From positions 2,224,475-2,288,474 of the forward strand of contig KB445795.1 of assembly GCA_000320605.2 (NCBI GenBank): a DNA stretch of 64,000 nucleotides. Direction: 5' to 3'. This stretch comes from Gelatoporia subvermispora B. Lineage: Eukaryota > Basidiomycota > Agaricomycetes > Polyporales > Gelatoporiaceae. Shown here in pieces: positions 56,605 through 64,000 of the stretch (position 1 is the stretch's first letter; each line of letters starts with the position of its first letter). Made by a program: the position numbers and the translations under genes. A model generated the notes under the pieces. That model did not search any database. It was not told where the DNA came from and saw only the letters and a program-made list of their open reading frames with translations.

Positions 56605-58817
56605 TTACTCTACTAGCTGCCGGAACTTCTCTTGAATCTCGTTATACAGCGCGTCCATCTTCTGCCTGATAGGCTCCTTCCCTTGCGACGGCGACTGCGC
56701 AGCTGCGTATCAGGCACCATCTCCGAAACCGTCCATAACTAGCACGCACCTCGAACTTCATTTGTGACAGCTTGAACATAATGTCGCCCGTCGCGTCGCG
56801 AATGTGCGCAAACGTGACGTCGCCCTGGGAAACCGCCTTGACGGCTGCGTCATGGAACGCGACAAAGTTCCGCAACATCGCGCTTGTCTTGTAGAAGGGG
56901 CAGTAGCGGTCGTACTCGCTCATACCGTTCTGCTGCAGGAAGTCGTCCTTGAGCATCCGTGCAACTTCGAGCGTGATCTTATCGCCCTCGCCGAGCGCGC
57001 TCTTTCCGACAAGCTGCACAATCTCCGCGAGATCCTCTTCTTTCTGCAGAATCTCCTTCGTCCGCGCACGCAGCTCCACGAAGCCCGGCTCGGTCTGCTC
57101 GTAGTACGGCTCAAGAACCTTGATGTACTTCGAGTATGACAGACTCCAGTTGACGGATGGGAAGTGCTTCCGCTGCGCCAGCTTTTTGTCGAGACCCCAG
57201 AAGACTTGCACGATACCGAGTGTCGCAGACGTGACAGGATCTGAGAAATCACCTCCCGGTGGCGACACACTACAGCGGCTCATCAGCAGATAAGCTATCA
57301 TGCATACAAGTGCGACTTACGCTCCGACAATGGAAACTGTACCCTGACGAACTGGGTTACCCAAGCACGTCACCTTACCCGCACGCTCATAGAAGCTCGC
57401 CAGCTTTGTACTCAAGTACGCCGGGTAGCCGGAGTCCGCAGGCATCTCAGCGAGACGACCTGAAATCTCACGCAGAGCTTCTGCCCACCGAGAGGTCGAG
57501 TCCGCCATCATGGAGACGTTGTTGCCCTGGTCGCGGAAGTACTCTGCAAGCGTGATACCAGTGTAAATCGACGCCTCGCGTGCCGCGACGGGCATGTTCG
57601 ATGTGTTAGCGACGAGAGTCGTCCGCTTCATGATCGGCTCTTGGCGGTCGCCGACATCCATCGTGAGCTCTGGGAACTGCGCAACGCTTGAGTCTATGTC
57701 TCCGCGACCCTGTGTGGTACACTTACGTCCATCAAGACCTCTGCCATCTCATTTCCTCGTTCACCGCACCCAACATAGATGATGATGTCGCTGTTCGAGT
57801 ACTTCGAGAGCGCCTGCGAAATAACGGTCTTACCGCAACCGAACGCACCAGGGATGGCAGTCGTGCCACCCTGTACACAGGGGAAAAGAGCGTCGAGGAT
57901 ACGTTGGCCGGTGGTGAGAGGGTGGTTGGCGGTGTGCTTCTCTGTGACCGGACGCGGCGCACGAACGGGCCAGACCTGCATCATCGTGTGCTTCGTTGTC
58001 TTGCCGTCGAACTCGGTTTCCAGCACGATATCCTGGACATGACGTTAATTACAAGCGTGCATAAATGCATGGATATACCTACATCGACGGCATAGCTGCC
58101 CTTCTCCGCGATGTGTGTGATCGTTCCAAGGGCACGGGGCGGAAGCATAATCTTGTGGTTGTCCACGAGGGAGTTCTCGTAGACACCGCCAAAGATGTCA
58201 CCGCCGGAAATGTGGTCGCCAACCTTGAAGTTAACGGGATTGAAGTCCCACTTAAGAGACCGGTCGAGAGCATCGGTGTTGATACCACGGGGGATGTAGA
58301 TGGACTTGGACAGCTCTTGGATGGACTGGAGACGCGTCAGCGGAGATGCGATATGATTGACTAAGATCACATACCCGCAGAGGACGCTGAATACCATCGA
58401 CAATGTTGCCCATGAGACCTGCACCATGCTCAACCAGTAAATCAAGATACGAAGCTAGAGTACAAACCAGGGCCGAGCTCCACACTCAGCGGCTTGCCCG
58501 TTCGCAACACGGGGTCACCGACAGTAACGCCTGATGTCTCCTCATACACCTGGATGGTCGTCTTGTCCGCATCGATCCTGATGACCTCTGCATCGGAGCC
58601 CATGAGCACGTTCACCTGACGCCTGGATGTTGATGCGCTCACCTCCGACTAGCTCGTCGTGCCCGACACGGACGAGCTCGTACATCGCAGCGCCCGTCAT
58701 GTTCTCGGCGACGACGACGGGCCCCGACACGCCGTATACGCGGCCAAAACGCGATTCGTGCTCCTCATCGCGCACCTTTGGGAGGTATCTCTTTGCGTTT
58801 GCGAGCGCGCCGGCCAT
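56605..58817 (-). CDS. VMA1: V-type proton ATPase catalytic subunit A
   Basis: Catalytic subunit of the vacuolar H+-ATPase V1 sector. Start [20 protein letters not shown] at ATG 58817, then [60 protein letters not shown] and [14 protein letters not shown]. The non-homologous region [20 protein letters not shown] follows. Walker A is [20 protein letters not shown] (about 57785-57850). Then [20 protein letters not shown], Walker B region [59 protein letters not shown] and [14 protein letters not shown]. End [10 protein letters not shown]. The sequence is continuous through the P-loop, so there is no VDE-type intein. About six introns. It is head to head with the proteasome gene RPT1. Confidence 0.96.
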
Positions 58818-59427
58818 GATGGCTGCAAGTGAGTATGGAGGATTGCAGCTTGCGGATGATGCCCACTCGCGGACGCGCGGGGCGCTGAGCGCCGGCTGGC
58901 GCACTCTTAGGCGCCCGCGCTGCGTCAGTGCCCGACTCGGAAGACTCAAATCCTGATCCTTCAGATCAGTTTTGTCTCTGCTCATTAAATTAGATACAAT
59001 AATTGAGCTCCGTATATAATCCCTGCGAATAGAACGTATACTTTGAGCAGGATTGGATGCCAACAGACTCAGCAGTGTTCCGGGGGTTAATTATGTCAGC
59101 AATGTTACCCGATTAGGGTACCTCATCATCTGTACTGGGCATACTGAGTAACAACTAGTACCCTCAGAGGATTTGCTTTCATCAGCAACTCCCTTGGGCC
59201 CTTTGGGCATCATGAAACAGCCAGCCTTACAACGCATGCAGACAGAAATCTATCACCGGGGTCGCTGCGTTGTAAGAGCCTAATGTCACGTGCAAATTCC
59301 AAAAAGGGAAGGCACGCGCGTCGAGAGCACTGACGCGTCCCAATCGTATTCACAGTCAGCGAGCAACTGCGTACCTGCACTTCAGCTTATACTTTCCCTC
59401 CATCGTCTTTACCTTCCGTGCACAACA
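58818..59427. other. Shared upstream region of VMA1 and RPT1
   Basis: 610 bases between divergent start codons. A CACGTG palindrome lies at 59287-59292, about 136 bases before the RPT1 start. I found no GGTGGCAAA (yeast PACE) element. Confidence 0.5.
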
Positions 59428-61381
<1,954 letters not shown>

Positions 61382-61653
61382 ATCCGTAGTAGTACTTCCT
61401 CATTGTGGCTCTTCGTCGTGTATCATATGTTATCGGACACTACACGTCCATGGATAGGTTTGAGGCATGTTGTACATCTGAGATGCTGCCGATGACGTTT
61501 GCCCGTTGCCACGAGCATGGTCGAGCGCTTGCACGCTTCGTGTCTTCGGATAGAATCGAGTCAACGTTTCAATCCTCTTCCTGTCTCCAGACCGGCATCT
61601 CGTTATCCGTCTATGAAGTGCTTTGACACGCCGAGTCGACGACTACGTCTGAG
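61382..61653. other. Intergenic spacer
   Basis: 272 bases between two genes on the same strand; nothing recognised. Confidence 0.4.
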
Positions 61654-63279
61654 ATGGGAGGTCTGAAGCTTCCCCCGTCACTCTCGCAACAGCTCGGGAA
61701 ATACGGATGCAACGGTCTTTCGAACAGCTCTCGTGGAAAATTGTATTCTTTTGCTTTTGCTCATAGCTTTCGAAGATGTCTGACCCTTCAGGCGAATAAT
61801 GCTACTGTCGGAGGGGAGATCTCGCCAGCGGATGTGACCAGGCTAATGGAGGAGCACGCAAAGCACCCACCGCGTGCACTGACACTAGGCACCCTCCTCA
61901 CCTATGCTCGTCCGCCCACGCCCGACTCTGTGCTCGCCTCAGTCGGATATGTCTTTGCAGAGATTCCAAGACGGCTGGCCCTACGCGCTCGCTCGCTCGA
62001 GGCGTTGCCATTCATCGTGGGTATGAACCCGTTCATCGCACGGACCCTCGAAGCGCACCGAAGGAGCTTCCAGTTTCTCACTTCGCACCCGCCCGTGCGC
62101 ACGCTCGAGGACAATGCGGTCTTCTCTACGAAACTTGATTCTGTCGTGCAGAGCCATGCGCATGACATCCCGACGCTCGCGAAGGGGTGAGTGTCGCCGA
62201 GTTGCCATCATATGCGTTCCAGCGTGCAATACACTGACCCCAGCTAGGTTCCAAGAATGCGCACGGTACATGACTCCGGAGCAGATCAGTAGCTTCCTGG
62301 ACGGCGCAATACATAATCGCATTGCGGTGCGCCTTATCGCAGAGCAGCATATCGCCCTCACGCGCGCACTATCAGAGCGGAAACTCAGGGATGACCATCT
62401 AGGCATCGTCCATATGTCGTGCTCGCCACGGGAAATGATAGATATATGTGGCTCCTTCGTCGGCGAGCTCTGCGAGGCGACGCTCGGGGCTAGTCCACGG
62501 ATTGAAATCGACGGCGAGGTGGACGCAACATTTGCGTAAGGCTCTTGCCAAAACCTTGTCGTCACAACGTCCTCACGAAGCCCTGCAGGTATATTCCAGT
62601 ACATCTGGAGTACATTCTCACCGAGATCCTCAAGAACGCGTTCCGCGCAACAGTTGAGAGGCACCACAAGCTCTATGCCTCCTCCGCCTCTGCGCCGCCT
62701 ATTCCTCCCGTAATGATCACCATCTCATCTCCTCCACCCGCAAGGAAGCCCGCCTTCCTCTCCATGCGGATACGCGACCAAGGTGGCGGCGTCTCCCCGG
62801 CCAACATGCTGCGCATCTTCTCATACTCGTTCACTACCGCGGGCCGGGGCGCTGCGCAAGAGCACGGTTGGGACGAAGAGCTCGGCGGCGGGCCATACGC
62901 GGCACAACACGTCGGGGGCAGTGCGGCCATCGACGGCTCTACCGCCGGCCTCGGCGGGCAGAGCCTATTCGCCGAGATGGCTGGCCGCGGTGTCCAAATG
63001 GGCATGGGGACGATCGCGGGCCTAGGGTACGGACTGCCGATGAGCCGTTTGTATGCACGGTCAGTAAAATGAGCGTCTGCTATCCGCATGCTTGCCTCAT
63101 GATCCCCTACAGGTATTTCGGAGGCTCACTAGAGTTTCTTTCGTTGGATGGATGGGGTAAGTATTCGCGTTTGTGCCCCGTCTGTGCTCTGTCTGTGCAC
63201 GCTGACTCGACGGTTATTAGGCAGCGATGTCTTCCTGAAGTTACGATGCCTGAACGACGCCGGAGATGTCGAAATCTGA
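61654..63279 (+). CDS. Mitochondrial protein kinase (pyruvate/branched-chain dehydrogenase kinase family)
   Basis: GHKL-fold kinase that phosphorylates and inactivates the E1 subunit of pyruvate or branched-chain ketoacid dehydrogenase in the matrix. The start MGGLKLPPSLSQQLGKYG is the first ATG in frame. The first exon may hide an intron around 61710-61790, where the text (RGKLYSFAFAHSFRRC) is atypical. Helical domain: RALTLGTLLTYARPPTPDSV, EIPRRLALRARSLEALPF, and QECARYMTPEQISSFLDGAI with HNRIAVRLIAEQHIAL. ATPase domain: N box YILTEILKNAFRATVE, G1 box MRIRDQGGGV, G2 box GYGLPMSRLYARYFGGSLEF then LSLDGWGSDVFLKL. Between G1 and G2 the ATP-lid carries a Gly/Ala-rich expansion of about 60 residues. 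End NDAGDVEI. Which dehydrogenase is the target cannot be told. Confidence 0.87.
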
Positions 63280-63671
63280 GCATGCGACTTCCGTTACCGT
63301 TGTGACATTATTGGCAATTGCTAGATTGGGCCATGCCCGCCCACTTCATTATCACGGATCGCACCAGCACGACTCGTGATGATGTGATTAAATTGCAGAA
63401 AATGTGATGATGCGACCAAAACAATGATGAGTAGCAAACCACTAGTGAATAGTAACAGGGGCAGTCGTGGGTGCCAGGGACTAGAGCAAGTCAGAGCGAC
63501 GGGAATAGAATACAGCTAACAACCGAAGGGTATGTAGAAGTAGTGGAAACCAGCCTTGATATTCGTCAGCATGTTGTAAGTAGTCAGATGCGGGCTCTAA
63601 TTAAGAGGCAAGTCCGTTGTGCCAAGCCAAAGCAATCGTCTCGTTCATTTTGCGGTGGTCTGAAACAAATA
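63280..63671. other. Convergent intergenic region
   Basis: About 390 bases between two 3' ends. No feature recognised. Confidence 0.45.
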
Positions 63672-64000
63672 TCAGCAGATTATCTCAGCGCCGTGTTTTA
63701 TCATATGCGTACAATCGTGCGGCTTGAATGATACGATGACATAGATTGCGGTTGCGATGATCGGTATGACCTCGAGGACGAACCCAAAGTCGAGTGCATC
63801 GAGGTTGAACCGCTCGGGGTACTGGGCATAGTGGCCGTACGAGTAGCGCGAGCAGTGAGCGGAGTCGGCGCGCTGATCTGCGACTTCTTCGGGGTCTCTG
63901 TCACCTGTTTGCTGCTGCGGTTGCTCGTAAAGCTCTGGGTTGTCGAGGTCAAAAGCGCCTTTGCAGTACCAGGGCTAGGGCTAGTGATCTTTGCGCGGCG
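63672..64000 (-). CDS. C-terminus of an unidentified membrane protein (partial)
   Basis: The minus-strand frame runs in from the right edge: KGAFDLDNPELYEQPQQQ, an acidic stretch (GDRDPEEVADQRADSAHC), SYGHYAQYPERFNLDALD, then a hydrophobic helix FGFVLEVIPIIATAIYVIVS (about 63724-63783). A short basic tail ends KHGAEIIC at a TGA (63672-63674). The last residues could instead be intron if a donor near 63725 is used. The product has at least one membrane span near its C-terminus. The family is not recognised from this fragment. Confidence 0.5.

Noticed and set aside
57785..57850. Possible VDE-type intein in VMA1
   Set aside because: The P-loop [12 protein letters not shown] reads straight through with no insertion.

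Overview
This is a stretch of a filamentous basidiomycete nuclear genome, most likely an agaricomycete. The evidence is compact genes cut by many short introns (about 45-80 nt, GT...AG), intergenic gaps of a few hundred bases, and protein families usual for mushroom-forming fungi (CYP monooxygenase, SurE-like secreted phosphatase, FAS1 protein, HxxxD transferase). I recognise no rRNA, tRNA, CRISPR array or intact transposon. Exon borders were read by eye, so each CDS gives the outer limits of an intron-containing gene.

Layout. 0-6.6 kb: 3' part of a CDC50/LEM3 flippase subunit, an HxxxD acyltransferase and a phosphoribomutase-type phosphohexomutase. 6.7-8.9 kb: MCM-binding protein with three MCB (ACGCGT) boxes in its promoter. 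9-11.8 kb: a C2H2 zinc-finger gene and a small basic-protein gene. 12-20.7 kb: snurportin-1 and the very large URB1/NPA1 ribosome-biogenesis gene, head to head. 21.2-28.5 kb: a second zinc-finger gene, then a tandem segmental duplication that copied its 5' end and upstream region. The copied 5' end now heads a different coiled-coil protein. 28.5-35.5 kb: HOOK dynein adaptor and a double-PHD Rco1-like chromatin protein. 35.5-45.4 kb: P450, SurE-like phosphatase, and a divergent pair (TIM-barrel protein and UPF0261 protein) corresponding to the two halves of plant Tm-1. 45.4-49.2 kb: palindrome-rich, MITE-like sequence running into the 3' end of an uncharacterised gene. 49.5-63.3 kb: dense housekeeping block with PRP38, mitochondrial uL15, tRNA dimethylallyltransferase, a two-domain FAS1 protein, V-ATPase subunit A, proteasome Rpt1 and a mitochondrial dehydrogenase kinase. 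63.7-64 kb: 3' end of a membrane protein that runs off the window.

The genes do not form one pathway. The most notable regions are the split Tm-1-like divergent pair, the 21-28.5 kb duplication with its chimeric gene, the lineage-type zinc-finger family with a conserved non-finger C-terminus, and the MCB cluster at the MCM-binding protein gene.
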